From Prochlorococcus sp. AG-449-P16 (GTDB lineage Bacteria > Cyanobacteriota > Cyanobacteriia > PCC-6307 > Cyanobiaceae), in the NCBI GenBank assembly GCA_003212175.1, contig QCQN01000005.1, forward strand, positions 1-46,086: DNA of 46,086 nucleotides. Direction: 5' to 3'. Below the pieces are notes generated by a model. The model ran no database searches. It was not told the DNA's origin and saw only the letters and a program-made list of their open reading frames with translations. Made by a program: the position numbers and the translations under genes. Position 1 is the stretch's first letter, and every line of letters starts with the position of its first letter. This document shows, one piece after another, positions 1-9,289 of the stretch.

Positions 1-97
1 CGGTGAGACTACTAAGAGTCATCGCAAATATCAAGAGAATGCCATTTATTTGCCTTTTCTTATCAATTGACTCGAATAATTTTCTTAATAAAAGCAT
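1..97 (-). CDS. ABC transporter/flippase, PglK-like, N-terminal fragment (runs off window)
   Basis: Only the first 32 codons lie in the window. Reading leftwards from an ATG at 97, the frame encodes MLLLRKLFESIDKKRQ followed by a hydrophobic stretch ending in SSLT, and an in-frame stop sits 13 bases upstream of that ATG. The pattern of a short amphipathic L-x-K-L-F helix, a basic D-K-K-R cluster, then a hydrophobic helix with LSS is the same as the N-terminus of the complete ABC protein at 25438 and of PglK-type lipid-linked oligosaccharide flippases. Placement beside an initiating phosphoglycosyltransferase fits a flippase. The ATPase domain is outside the window, so the call rests on N-terminal resemblance and context alone. 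Confidence 0.45.
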   Translation of the reverse strand, partial: MLLLRKLFESIDKKRQINGILLIFAMTLSSLT

Positions 98-202
98 GAA
101 AAATTTATATCAAAAATATTTTAAAGTATTAATATGCAGATTTTTTTGAATATATTTTTTTAGAATCAATTTAAGTTTATATAAATTGTTTAAATAATAC
201 AC

Positions 203-1150
203 TCATTGATTGCTAATAAAGGGTTTTGCAATAAATTGATCTAAATATATTCCAATTAGTAATAATATAAATAAATTTAAAATAAGAAAATAAACTCCAC
301 CTAAGAAATAGCTTAACGAAGATGAAATACTACCTAAAATATAAATCAAGGAGACTTTTGCATGGGTCAGACCTTTCTGATCAATTAATCTTTGAAATAA
401 ATGTTTTCTATGACCATTAAAAATATTCTCACGATTTATAAATCTTCTTATTACACATATCAATGCATCGGCAAATAGTGGAGAAGCTACAAATAAACAT
501 CCTAAACTTATATTCCAATTTGGCATTTGAAGTAAAATCCCTCCGAACAAAGCACCTAAAAATGTACTTCCGACATCACCCATAAAAATTTTGGCGGGAC
601 TCCAATTAAAAATTAAAAAAGCTGTCAATGATCCAACTAATGGTATTAATGAAGGTGAAAGTATAATAGAGAAAATTAAAAAATACAAAATCATTGAACC
701 AGTAACTAATCCATCGATACCATCCATAAAATTCACAAAATTGATAATCGCTAGTAAAGATATAATTAGAATTAACTTTAAAAAATAATCAAAAAATAAA
801 TTACTTGTACTTATTGATAGAGGACTAAGCTTTATAAGCATGAATACGGTGAAAATTTGCATAAAAAATCTATATTTTATAGAAATATTAAACCTATCGT
901 CTATTAATCCAGTAAAGGCTAAGGGTAAACAAGCTAAAGGCAAATAAGATTTATACAATAAAGATCCCAAAGTACCTAAAAGAACAAATACTATTCCTCC
1001 ACTCGTTGGCATAGGAGAAGTGTGTAGACTTCTCTTGTTTGGTTTATCTAAAAACCATTTTCTAAATTTTGAAATAAAGAGAAATAGAATTATAAAACTT
1101 ACTAAGAAGAAAAATAAGAAATTAAAAAAATGTATCGCTATTATTCCCAT
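203..1150 (-). CDS. WecA/MraY-family undecaprenyl-phosphate glycosyl-1-phosphate transferase
   Basis: This is a polytopic membrane enzyme of 315 residues that would transfer a HexNAc-1-phosphate from a UDP-sugar to undecaprenyl phosphate, starting a lipid-linked glycan at the inner face of the plasma membrane. The family signatures appear in order: a PNKRSLHTSPMPTSGG segment at about 37-52, the DD pair at 84-85, FMDGIDG at 141-147, GDVGS at 191-195 and the cytoplasmic HRKHLFQR motif at 247-254. About ten hydrophobic helices are visible. Length and motifs fit WecA/WbpL/TagO better than MraY, whose length is nearer 360. The sugar specificity cannot be read from sequence. It is separated by 174 bases from the glycosyltransferase transcribed ahead of it. 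Confidence 0.88.
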   Translation of the reverse strand: MGIIAIHFFNFLFFFLVSFIILFLFISKFRKWFLDKPNKRSLHTSPMPTSGGIVFVLLGTLGSLLYKSYLPLACLPLAFTGLIDDRFNISIKYRFFMQIFTVFMLIKLSPLSISTSNLFFDYFLKLILIISLLAIINFVNFMDGIDGLVTGSMILYFLIFSIILSPSLIPLVGSLTAFLIFNWSPAKIFMGDVGSTFLGALFGGILLQMPNWNISLGCLFVASPLFADALICVIRRFINRENIFNGHRKHLFQRLIDQKGLTHAKVSLIYILGSISSSLSYFLGGVYFLILNLFILLLIGIYLDQFIAKPFISNQ

Positions 1151-1214
1151 TTATCTTATATTCAGTTTCTTAAATTCCATTTTGATATGTTAACTTAACT
1201 TTGAACAGAAGTAA

Positions 1215-1230
1215 AAAAAGATCTCTTTTT
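1215..1230 (-). terminator. Possible rho-independent terminator between two island genes
   Basis: Seven-base arms, AAAAAGA and TCTTTTT, are separated by two bases. On the minus strand the hairpin is followed by a run of T. It lies downstream of the GT4 gene (stop at 1325) and upstream of the phosphoglycosyltransferase gene. The stem is A/T-dominated and weak, so this is only a candidate. Confidence 0.3.
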
Positions 1231-1324
1231 AATGAATATGCTTAGTGATGAATTTTTACAATAAAAATTAACTTCTTTCATTTAGTTATTTTAATTATCT
1301 AATATTGTTAAAATACCTAATATT

Positions 1325-2461
1325 TCAAGAAGATAATAAGTTTTGATAGATTTCTAAATGTGTTTTGACTACTTTATTAACATCAAATTTATTTTCAGCT
1401 AACTTTCTTCCTTGAATACCCATATTAATTGACAACTCAGGATCTTTGATAAGCTTTTCAATAGCATTAGTTAATTCAATAATATTATGAGAAGGGACTA
1501 GTATGCCTGTTATACCATCAATAACTGCATCTCTACATCCTGGTACATTAGTTGTGACTATAGGCCTTCCGCATGCTGCTGCTTCAAGCAAAGATTTGGG
1601 CATACCTTCTCTATAAGATGGCAGTACTACTAAAGATGCTAATTTATAAATTTTAGGCATTTCAAAGGATTCTCCCCAGTATTCAACTATCTTTTGTCTC
1701 TCTAAGGATTGCAACTCATTGAGGTTAATGCATTTTCTTGCTTCTAAATCGTGCTTTCCAACTATTATAAAACGGCCCAAATTCTTAAGGATTTTAGCTG
1801 ACTCTATAAATTCATAAATCCCTTTTGAAGATAAGAGTCTCGCGGGGAAAAGAATAATTGGCTTGGAAGAAGGTACTTTGCTGAATTTATAAATATTCAA
1901 ATCAACACCAGATCCTGGAATTAAGATTGTTTTTTCTTTAGGAAGATTGGTGAAATCCCTTATGTTTTTAATATCAGTTCTGTTTTGGAAAATAACTTTA
2001 AGATCATTATGCAAAAAAACAACTTTATAGAAAAATATAATCATTATTTTTCTTAATATTGCTTTGTATCCTTTGTCTATAAATATAAATCCTAGACCTG
2101 AAATTGATATAACAATTTTTGGTGATTTCTTAAAAAAATGAGCCGCAATACCTCCTATTAAAACAGGTTTAATTGTTACTAAGTGAATCAAATCAGGTTT
2201 AATTAATTTGAAAATCTTTAGAAATTTAATAAACAAAATAATGTTTCTTATTATTGAAGTTGAACTTCTTTCTAATTTGACATCATGTAATTTTATACCG
2301 TATTTTTCAATATCTTTTCTTTTGTCTGATACTTCAGTAACAAGATGGACAGTGTAACCTTCTTCTATAGCTTGTTTTGCGATCGGTAATCTATGAGATA
2401 CAAAAAACCAATCTGCATTAACAACAAATAAAATATTCTTTTTATTTTTATTATTTTTCAA
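1325..2461 (-). CDS. Glycosyltransferase family 4 (GT-B fold), PglA-like
   Basis: This 378-residue cytoplasmic or membrane-associated retaining glycosyltransferase would add a sugar to a lipid-linked acceptor. The N-terminal half has the ILFVVNADWFFVSHRLPIAK start seen in GT4 enzymes of glycan clusters. The C-terminal half has PGSGVDLNIY at 182-191, a loop ARLLSSKGI at 217-225 and the nucleotide-sugar binding E-x7-E motif with E285 and E293 in PSYREGMPKSLLEAAACG. It lies just before the WecA-like gene on the same strand, so it probably adds the second sugar in that assembly line. Donor and acceptor are unknown. Confidence 0.85.
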   Translation of the reverse strand: MKNNKNKKNILFVVNADWFFVSHRLPIAKQAIEEGYTVHLVTEVSDKRKDIEKYGIKLHDVKLERSSTSIIRNIILFIKFLKIFKLIKPDLIHLVTIKPVLIGGIAAHFFKKSPKIVISISGLGFIFIDKGYKAILRKIMIIFFYKVVFLHNDLKVIFQNRTDIKNIRDFTNLPKEKTILIPGSGVDLNIYKFSKVPSSKPIILFPARLLSSKGIYEFIESAKILKNLGRFIIVGKHDLEARKCINLNELQSLERQKIVEYWGESFEMPKIYKLASLVVLPSYREGMPKSLLEAAACGRPIVTTNVPGCRDAVIDGITGILVPSHNIIELTNAIEKLIKDPELSINMGIQGRKLAENKFDVNKVVKTHLEIYQNLLSS

Positions 2462-2585
2462 TTTTATGAGCTTCTTTAAAAGTTAATCTTATAACTATTT
2501 TACAATGATATATTGATAGTTAAAATAAACATAATGTTGTCATAAAAAACTGTATTTTCTAAGCAAGTTATTACCTATTTTCATA

Positions 2586-3305
2586 ATGCCTATTGGGGCA
2601 TCTTTTTTGGGATTCTTCGTTAGTTTCATATTAAAATCAAAAAATATATTTTTATTAAGTTTAGCAGTCTTATATTTCTCTAGCCTTGGAGTAACAGCAG
2701 ATTTATTAATTTCTTATTTGGAAAAACCTTATCAACAAATTCCTCTTAAAAAGATTAAGAATGCCAACACAATTATGGTTCTTGGAGGTATTCGAGAATT
2801 GACTAATAATAGCCAAGGGGTAATTGAATGGAAAGACCCTGATAGATTCTTCGCAGGAATAAAGCTCTATAAAAAAGGCAATTCAAAAAGAATAATTTTT
2901 TCAGATGGTTATAGCCCTTTTTACGGCAAAAATATTTCAGAGGGAGAAGCTAATAAAAAATATGCTATTTCTATGGGCATTCCATTAAATTCAATACTTA
3001 TTTCTGGTAAAGCTAATAATACTTTGCAAGAGGCTCAAGAACTTAGGAAACTTTTCAACAAAAAAAACTTTTTAAGTAATAAGATCATTCTTGTTACTAG
3101 TGCTTTTCATATGAAAAGAGCTAAAACATTATTTGAGAGAGAAGGATTTAAAGTCTTTGAGTTCCCTGTAGATTTTAAAACAAAATGTTCAACAAAAAGG
3201 ATTATTTATAGTTTTAACTGTTTATTGCCCACCGCTGACAGTTTAAAAAATTCTTCCGATGCTATTAGAGAAATAGTGGGCAGAATTGTCTATAAAGTAT
3301 ATTAG
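2586..3305 (+). CDS. DUF218 (YdcF/SanA/ElyC-like) membrane-anchored protein
   Basis: An N-terminal hydrophobic region (about residues 5-45) precedes a DUF218 domain. Visible DUF218 landmarks are TIMVLGG near 62, the acidic SEGEANKKYAISMGIP segment, NNTLQEAQ, and TSAFHMKRA followed by FEREGF. The family is linked to envelope and polysaccharide homeostasis, but its reaction is not firmly known. The ATG at 2586 truncates the protein. The same frame is open back to a stop at 2532-2534, and codons 2550-2585 encode LYFLSKLLPIFI, which is the usual N-terminal pattern of this family. The true start may be the CTG at 2550. It is transcribed divergently from the GT4 gene. Confidence 0.8.
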   Translation: MPIGASFLGFFVSFILKSKNIFLLSLAVLYFSSLGVTADLLISYLEKPYQQIPLKKIKNANTIMVLGGIRELTNNSQGVIEWKDPDRFFAGIKLYKKGNSKRIIFSDGYSPFYGKNISEGEANKKYAISMGIPLNSILISGKANNTLQEAQELRKLFNKKNFLSNKIILVTSAFHMKRAKTLFEREGFKVFEFPVDFKTKCSTKRIIYSFNCLLPTADSLKNSSDAIREIVGRIVYKVY

Positions 3306-3356
3306 GTTGAATAAAAGTTTTTGAAAATTTATTTTAAAAAAAAATTTAAGATAATT

Positions 3357-4322
3357 TTATAATTTAATTGCTCTAACAACTGCTCCAGAGCAATTTTGCT
3401 CATTTTTTATAAATCCAGCAAATGTGACTTTGCAACCCATTTTTATAAATAATTTTTTAACTTTATTTATTCTCATTGGATTATCGAACTCAGGTGAAAA
3501 CATATCAAAAGTATCCATAATTGCCCACTTTTTCCTCTGAGATTTCGTTAAATCTTTAGGAAAAAGATAAAGGTCGACTATTGGAATAAAACGGGTTAGT
3601 ATTTTTAAATTAATCGAACATAAGAGATCAAATAAAATAATCATCCAATTAATATTCATATTAATTAATTTGTAAAGCAGCCTATGATTTAACTTTTTAG
3701 TTATGGGTCTAAGAATATACTTTGCATGAAATTTAGTATACCAACCTTTAATTGGATAAAAGTCAATAACTATTTGTCCTCCAATTCGGGTTTTTTTTAT
3801 TAATGATTCCAATGATCTTTCAAATGATGGAGTGTGTTGTAATACACCAAAACAAAACACCTTATCGAAGGAGTTATCTAAAAATGGCATTTCATAAATA
3901 GAAGCTTGAGATAATTCCAGTCTATTTTTATATTTAATTGTATTTCTATAGTTAGCTTCAACCGCATTTGAATAATCTATGCTGTGCAATATTCCTGTTG
4001 TAGTTTTTAAAAAGACCTCAGTAAAACGCCCGGCCCCACTTCCAACCTCTAAAATATTTTCGTTTGATATTATTTTGGGCTCCCATTTTGTCGATTTGTA
4101 AAAACGTTCTTCTGAGAAGTTGATAAAATTGGTTGAATCTAATTGTGTCCTATCAAACTTATTCCATTGATATCCAAAGCTTTCAGTATAATTTACAATT
4201 TTGCAAAATCTTGGAATTGAATTTATTATAGGAAATTTCTCTGATCCATTTTCTGATATGTAATAGTTATCTTTTTTGTTTAATTTTTTACCTGTTATAG
4301 GCGATACATACAACTTGCTCAT
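3357..4322 (-). CDS. SAM-dependent class I methyltransferase with N-terminal Trm112-like segment
   Basis: The protein has 321 residues. Residues 1-40 form a short Trm112-like segment (YVSPITGKKL... then FPIINSIPRF) of the kind that precedes many sugar-cluster methyltransferases. The methyltransferase core follows, with motif I LEVGSGAGRF at 91-100, an acidic motif II SIDYS, and a post-motif FGVLQHTPSFERSL near 158. It probably methylates a glycan or small metabolite; the substrate cannot be inferred. It converges on the DUF218 gene, with 51 AT-rich bases between their stops, and is a lone minus-strand gene between two plus-strand genes. Confidence 0.8.
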   Translation of the reverse strand: MSKLYVSPITGKKLNKKDNYYISENGSEKFPIINSIPRFCKIVNYTESFGYQWNKFDRTQLDSTNFINFSEERFYKSTKWEPKIISNENILEVGSGAGRFTEVFLKTTTGILHSIDYSNAVEANYRNTIKYKNRLELSQASIYEMPFLDNSFDKVFCFGVLQHTPSFERSLESLIKKTRIGGQIVIDFYPIKGWYTKFHAKYILRPITKKLNHRLLYKLINMNINWMIILFDLLCSINLKILTRFIPIVDLYLFPKDLTKSQRKKWAIMDTFDMFSPEFDNPMRINKVKKLFIKMGCKVTFAGFIKNEQNCSGAVVRAIKL

Positions 4323-4436
4323 TAAAAAATTAAGGATTGTATTTTATTATAAGAAATTTACTTTCCTAAAAAAGATTGTTATTAACTAATGTGATAGTTT
4401 AAATAGTCAGTGCAGAATAAATTTATAATACTTTTT

Positions 4437-5483
4437 ATGAGAAATATCTTAATAACAGGTGGTACAGGTTATATAGGAAGTCATACTTGCTTACCTCTTC
4501 TTAAAGGAGGTTACAAACTAACAATCATTGACTCAAATGTTAATAGTACCCCAACATCAATAGAAAGAATAAAAAAAATTCTGAAAAATAATTTTTCAGA
4601 AAACCAGATTTCTTTTTTCAAAGGAGATATAAGAGACAAACCTTTTTTAGAAAATATATTTTCTAACGCAATAAAAGAAAATAATCCTGTTGAAGCTGTA
4701 ATTCATTTTGCTGGTCTAAAATCAGTTTCAGAATCAATAGAAAAACCTCTTCTATATTGGGAGAATAATGTGTTTGGATCAATTTGTCTAATCGATATTA
4801 TGACTAAATACGAATGCAGAAATATTGTTTTTAGCAGTAGCGCAAGTATTTATGGAAATACTTCATTTGAACCCATTTTAGAAACTTCTGAAATTAAACC
4901 TTGTACACCTTATGGTTATACGAAAGTAGCAATAGAGAATATCTTGGCTTCAATTTTCAAAAGTTCGAAAAATTCATGGCGTATTGCAAACTTGAGATAC
5001 TTTAATCCTATAGGAGCGCATGAAAGTGGATTTATTGGAGAAAATCCTCTAGATACTCCTAATAATTTATTCCCAATAATTTGTAGAGTTGCTAATGGTA
5101 AGATGAATGAACTTCAAATATTTGGAAAAGACTGGCCTACTATTGATGGCACTGGTATTAGAGACTATATTCATATAATGGATCTTGCGGATGCGCATTA
5201 TGCAGCATTAGAATTCTTATTCAGAAATAAGCCCCAGATTCTTAATCTTAATGTTGGAACGGGAAATGGAACAAGTGTATTGGAATTGGTTAATAAATTT
5301 ATGAAAGTAAATAAATGTAATGTCCCATATCGATTCACTGAAAAAAGACTTGGAGATTTACCATTTATAGTAGCTAACAATACTCAAGTTACTTCTATCT
5401 TAAAATGGAAACCTAAAAGAAATATTGAGCAAATGTGTATAGACGGTTGGAAGTGGCAGCAAAAAAACTCAAATGGCTATTGA
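4437..5483 (+). CDS. galE: UDP-glucose 4-epimerase
   Basis: This extended short-chain dehydrogenase interconverts UDP-glucose and UDP-galactose (or the N-acetyl forms) with bound NAD. From the ATG at 4437 the protein begins MRNILITGGTGYIGSH, with the GxxGxxG loop at 8-14, SSSASIYG at 123-130 and the catalytic YxxxK pair Y149/K153. Length, 348 residues, is normal for GalE. A GTG nine codons upstream (4410) is in frame, but family alignments start right before the Rossmann strand, so I prefer 4437. It converges with ugd, whose stop is only 15 bases away. Confidence 0.92.
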   Translation: MRNILITGGTGYIGSHTCLPLLKGGYKLTIIDSNVNSTPTSIERIKKILKNNFSENQISFFKGDIRDKPFLENIFSNAIKENNPVEAVIHFAGLKSVSESIEKPLLYWENNVFGSICLIDIMTKYECRNIVFSSSASIYGNTSFEPILETSEIKPCTPYGYTKVAIENILASIFKSSKNSWRIANLRYFNPIGAHESGFIGENPLDTPNNLFPIICRVANGKMNELQIFGKDWPTIDGTGIRDYIHIMDLADAHYAALEFLFRNKPQILNLNVGTGNGTSVLELVNKFMKVNKCNVPYRFTEKRLGDLPFIVANNTQVTSILKWKPKRNIEQMCIDGWKWQQKNSNGY

Positions 5484-5498
5484 ATTTGTAATTAATTT

Positions 5499-6935
5499 CT
5501 ACTTTAAAGTCCCATCACCAATTTTCCACAAATTTAAATTAGCTTCTAAAACCTTTTCCTTAGAGATAACTGATCTGGAATCAAATACCCAAGAGGGTTT
5601 TCTCATTCTCCTTCCAATATCTATCCAATCAATCTTTGTATAATTTTCCCATTCTGTAAGAAGTACAATAGCATCTGCACCCTCTGCCGCAGATAAGATG
5701 TTTTTTTCAAAGCACCATTCGCCCTCATAATTATTGAGAAAATTTTGATCTTTTATTTTTTTTAAATTGGTATTTTCCTCTTTATCAAGATCGATGGAAA
5801 TTTGTGAAGGTCTAACTTTGGGATCATTAATGAAAAGTATTGCTCCTTCCTCTATTAAATCTTTGCAGATGTTTATTGAAGCTGATTCTCTTGTATCGTT
5901 GGTGTTAGCTTTGAATGCGAATCCTAAAATACAAATCTTTTTTCCAATTACTGTTCCAAGAAGCTTTTTGACAATTAATTTAGAAATTCTGTGTTGATGC
6001 CATTTGTTTAGATGAACAACTGCTTCCCAAAAATTAGCAATTTCAGGGAGACCAAAATATTCTGCTAAATAGACCAAATTTAATATATCTTTTTTAAAGC
6101 AACTACCTCCAAAACCAGGACCAGAATCTAAGAATTTTGATCCTATTCTACTATCTGATCCTATAGCTCTAGATACCTCTCTAATATCTGCTCCAGTTGT
6201 TTCACATAATGCGCTGATAGAATTTATAGAACTTATTCTTTGCGCTAAGAAAGCATTAGCAGTTAGTTTCGCTAATTCGCTACTCCAAATATTAGTAGTT
6301 AAAATTTTATTTTTTGGAACCCAATTTTGATAAATCTCAGTTAAGGATTTAATTGCATCATGATTTTCTCCTCCAATTAGAACTCGATCTGGATTTTCAA
6401 GATCTTTTATGGCTGTGCCTTCGGCAAGAAATTCAGGATTTGATAGGACATTAAATGTGGTTTGCATGTTGTCATTATGACCACTCTTTGATGAATGAAG
6501 AATAGACATTATTGTCTCAGCCGTTCTTACTGGTAAAGTACTTTTTTCTACGACAACTGTATGACCCTTGGCATATTTTGCTACTTGTCTTGCGCATGCT
6601 TCAACCCATTTTAAATCACTAGCTTTACCCGCTCCAATTCCTTTAGTTTTTGTGGGAGTATTTACTGAAATAAAAACCATATCTGCGGCCTCTATCTTCT
6701 CTTTAATTGAATTAGAAAAATGTAAATTCCTTCCTCTACATCTTTGTATTATTTCTCCTAATCCAGGCTCATAAACCGGAAGCTTTGTTAAATCCTTATT
6801 ATTCCAGTTTGAAATTTTTTCCTCATTTAGATCTACAACCTCAATCTGGATATGTGGACACTTATCTGCAAATACTGCCATAGTGGGACCTCCTACATAG
6901 CCTGCTCCGATACAACATATATTTTTGATTCTCAT
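5499..6935 (-). CDS. ugd: UDP-glucose 6-dehydrogenase
   Basis: The enzyme oxidises UDP-glucose twice with NAD to UDP-glucuronate, for uronic-acid residues or UDP-xylose-type sugars. Residues 8-18 hold the NAD-binding CIGAGYVGGPT. KSTLPVRTAE is at 131-140 and the catalytic cysteine C279 sits in GPGFGGSCFKKD. The central and C-terminal UDP-binding domains follow, including AFKANTNDTRES. At 478 residues it is the long form, like animal and some cyanobacterial Ugd, rather than the roughly 390-residue enterobacterial form. Its 5' side faces a 137-base AT-rich gap before fcl on the same strand. Confidence 0.93.
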   Translation of the reverse strand: MRIKNICCIGAGYVGGPTMAVFADKCPHIQIEVVDLNEEKISNWNNKDLTKLPVYEPGLGEIIQRCRGRNLHFSNSIKEKIEAADMVFISVNTPTKTKGIGAGKASDLKWVEACARQVAKYAKGHTVVVEKSTLPVRTAETIMSILHSSKSGHNDNMQTTFNVLSNPEFLAEGTAIKDLENPDRVLIGGENHDAIKSLTEIYQNWVPKNKILTTNIWSSELAKLTANAFLAQRISSINSISALCETTGADIREVSRAIGSDSRIGSKFLDSGPGFGGSCFKKDILNLVYLAEYFGLPEIANFWEAVVHLNKWHQHRISKLIVKKLLGTVIGKKICILGFAFKANTNDTRESASINICKDLIEEGAILFINDPKVRPSQISIDLDKEENTNLKKIKDQNFLNNYEGEWCFEKNILSAAEGADAIVLLTEWENYTKIDWIDIGRRMRKPSWVFDSRSVISKEKVLEANLNLWKIGDGTLK

Positions 6936-7072
6936 TGTATTACCTTGAATTAAATTAATACTTTAAAAGTTATAGTTCATATATTAAATATATTAGATAA
7001 GCCACAAAAAGAATTTTTTAGTTGAAGAGGTTTTATTAAAGTTGATAATTTTTTATAGATAAAATTGATAAT

Positions 7073-8107
7073 TTAGAAATTTTTTAAAAAATCTGAGGAA
7101 TTATATTTTTTATTTAAAGATTCTTCAATTTCGTTAATAAGATTTTTGATTCCTTGCTCAAGAGAAAGGCTTGGTTGCCATCCTAATGATTTAATTCTTG
7201 AAAAGTCTAAGTTTTTTCTAAATGTTCCATCAGGTTTAGTATTATCCCATATTATTTCTCCTTTATATTTTGTATATTTAGCAATTAATTTAGCAAGTTT
7301 TTTTATAGATACTTCTTCTCCTGAGCCAACATTTAGGTAATAAAGATTATTACCTTTTTTATCCTTCGGTGATTGAGGATCATCAGGATTCCACTTCTCT
7401 AAAACGTGAATACATGCTTTTGCTAAATCATTAACATGTAAAAATTCTCTTAATGGTTTACCGGAACCCCAACAACAAACTTTAGGAATATTATTACGCC
7501 TTGCGATAATAAATTTCTTTAATAATGCAGCTAAAACATGACTATTATCTGAATCATAGTTGTCTCCAGGACCATATAGATTTGTAGGCATTAAGCTAAT
7601 AGCATCAAATTTATGTTGGACTCTAATTGCTTCACATAATTTGATTCCCGAAATTTTTGCTATAGCATATGATTCATTAGTTTTCTCTAAACTTGAAGTT
7701 AATAGTTCTTCTTCTTTTATTGGTAAATTAGAGAACTTTGGGTAAATGCAACTACTTCCAAGAAACAATAATCTTTTTGTTCCGTTTAGCCAAGCAGACT
7801 CTATAAGATTTTGTTGAATTTTTAAATTCTCTGAAATAAAATCATATGGATATTTATAATTGGCTAATATTCCTCCAACTTTAGCGGCAGCAATAATTAC
7901 TATTTTAGGCTTATTATGGTTAAACCAAGAATAAACTTTTTCGTATGAAGTAAGATCTAATTCAGATCTTGATTGGGTAAATAAATGCCCACCGTTTAAT
8001 TTATCGCAATATCCTTTCTCTTTTAAAGTCTTAATAAGAGATTTACCAACCATCCCATTGTGACCAGCTATAAAAAAACTGTCATTTTTTGAGATCAGAT
8101 TTGTCAT
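7073..8107 (-). CDS. fcl: GDP-L-fucose synthase
   Basis: This epimerase-reductase converts GDP-4-keto-6-deoxy-D-mannose to GDP-L-fucose using NADPH. GHNGMVG at 15-21 is the nucleotide-binding loop, GSSCIYP near 117-123 contains the catalytic Ser/Cys, and Y147/K151 in SYAIAK form the YxxxK pair. PTNLYGPGDNYD is also typical. At 344 residues it is slightly longer than E. coli WcaG (about 320). It starts two bases after the gmd stop, so the two are co-transcribed and probably translationally coupled, which gives consecutive steps from GDP-mannose. Confidence 0.93.
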   Translation of the reverse strand: MTNLISKNDSFFIAGHNGMVGKSLIKTLKEKGYCDKLNGGHLFTQSRSELDLTSYEKVYSWFNHNKPKIVIIAAAKVGGILANYKYPYDFISENLKIQQNLIESAWLNGTKRLLFLGSSCIYPKFSNLPIKEEELLTSSLEKTNESYAIAKISGIKLCEAIRVQHKFDAISLMPTNLYGPGDNYDSDNSHVLAALLKKFIIARRNNIPKVCCWGSGKPLREFLHVNDLAKACIHVLEKWNPDDPQSPKDKKGNNLYYLNVGSGEEVSIKKLAKLIAKYTKYKGEIIWDNTKPDGTFRKNLDFSRIKSLGWQPSLSLEQGIKNLINEIEESLNKKYNSSDFLKNF

Positions 8108-8109
8108 TA

Positions 8110-9201
8110 TTATTCTTTCGGTATTTGCAAATTAAAACCTTTTTTTATTAATAAGGCTTCTTTCCTTGCCAACTCTTTATCTTGATTAATCATATCTTTT
8201 ATTAGTTCTTCAAGTGATATTTTTGGGGACCATCCCAATTCTCTAAATGCTTTTGAAGAGTCTCCTATTAGAGAATTAACTTCACATGGCCTAAAGTAGT
8301 TCTTATCAATTTTGATTACAACATTTTTATTATCTACTCTTCTTCCTACCTCTTTCAAACCTTTACCTTCCCATATTATTCCTCCCCAACCCAATTGGTT
8401 AGCCGCTAATTCTATAAATTCTCTAACACTTGCTTTCCTTCCAGTTGCAATTACGAAATCATCTGGGTTAGCCATCTGTAATATTTTCCATTGAATATAT
8501 ACATAGTCTTTTGCATGACCCCAATCTCTTATTGCATCAATATTTCCCATATATAAATATTTCGATAATCCTTGATCAATTCGAGTTAGACCTCTTGTTA
8601 TTTTTCTTGTTACAAAGGTTTCACCTCTTCTAGGACTTTCATGATTAAAAAGTATTCCGTTGCTAGCAAACATTCCATAAGATTCTCTATAGTTTACTGT
8701 AATCCAATAGGCATATAATTTTGCCACGCCATAGGGACTTCTAGGATAAAAAGGTGTCTTTTCTGTTTGAGGGGTTTCTTGAACTAACCCATATAATTCT
8801 GATGTGCTTGCTTGATAAAACCTTGTTTTTTCAATCATTTTTAGGGTTCTTATCGCTTCAAGAATTCTAAGTGTTCCAATTGCATCACAATTGGCAGTGT
8901 ATTCAGGTGATTCAAAGCTAACTGCTACATGACTCTGTGCTCCTAAGTTATAAATTTCATCTGGCTTTACCTGCTGAATAATATTCATGAGATTTAAACT
9001 GTCAGTTAAATCTCCATAATGTAAAAATAGTTTTCTATTTTCATTATGAGGATCTTGATAAAGATGATCAATCCTTTCAGTATTAAATGAACTTGCTCTT
9101 CTTTTAATGCCATGAACTTCATAACCTTTTCTAAGGAGAAGCTCTGTTAAATAACTTCCATCCTGTCCTGTAATCCCAGTTATAAGTGCAATCTTTTTCA
9201 T
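8110..9201 (-). CDS. gmd: GDP-mannose 4,6-dehydratase
   Basis: The enzyme makes GDP-4-keto-6-deoxy-D-mannose from GDP-mannose with tightly bound [12 protein letters not shown] at 9-16 is the cofactor loop. The catalytic T133 and E135 lie in ASTSELYG, and Y157/K161 lie in SPYGVAK, numbers nearly identical to E. coli Gmd. [16 protein letters not shown] is the family's substrate-binding loop. The product can feed fcl directly downstream and also the perosamine-synthase-like aminotransferase at 20031. GDP-mannose would come from manC at 37356. Confidence 0.95.
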   Translation of the reverse strand: MKKIALITGITGQDGSYLTELLLRKGYEVHGIKRRASSFNTERIDHLYQDPHNENRKLFLHYGDLTDSLNLMNIIQQVKPDEIYNLGAQSHVAVSFESPEYTANCDAIGTLRILEAIRTLKMIEKTRFYQASTSELYGLVQETPQTEKTPFYPRSPYGVAKLYAYWITVNYRESYGMFASNGILFNHESPRRGETFVTRKITRGLTRIDQGLSKYLYMGNIDAIRDWGHAKDYVYIQWKILQMANPDDFVIATGRKASVREFIELAANQLGWGGIIWEGKGLKEVGRRVDNKNVVIKIDKNYFRPCEVNSLIGDSSKAFRELGWSPKISLEELIKDMINQDKELARKEALLIKKGFNLQIPKE

Positions 9202-9289
9202 TAATTTATGAATTATTAAATTTTTAATAAAACGCTGATATTATAATATTCTAAATTATTGAGATAGTAATTAGTAAAAAAATTATTAC

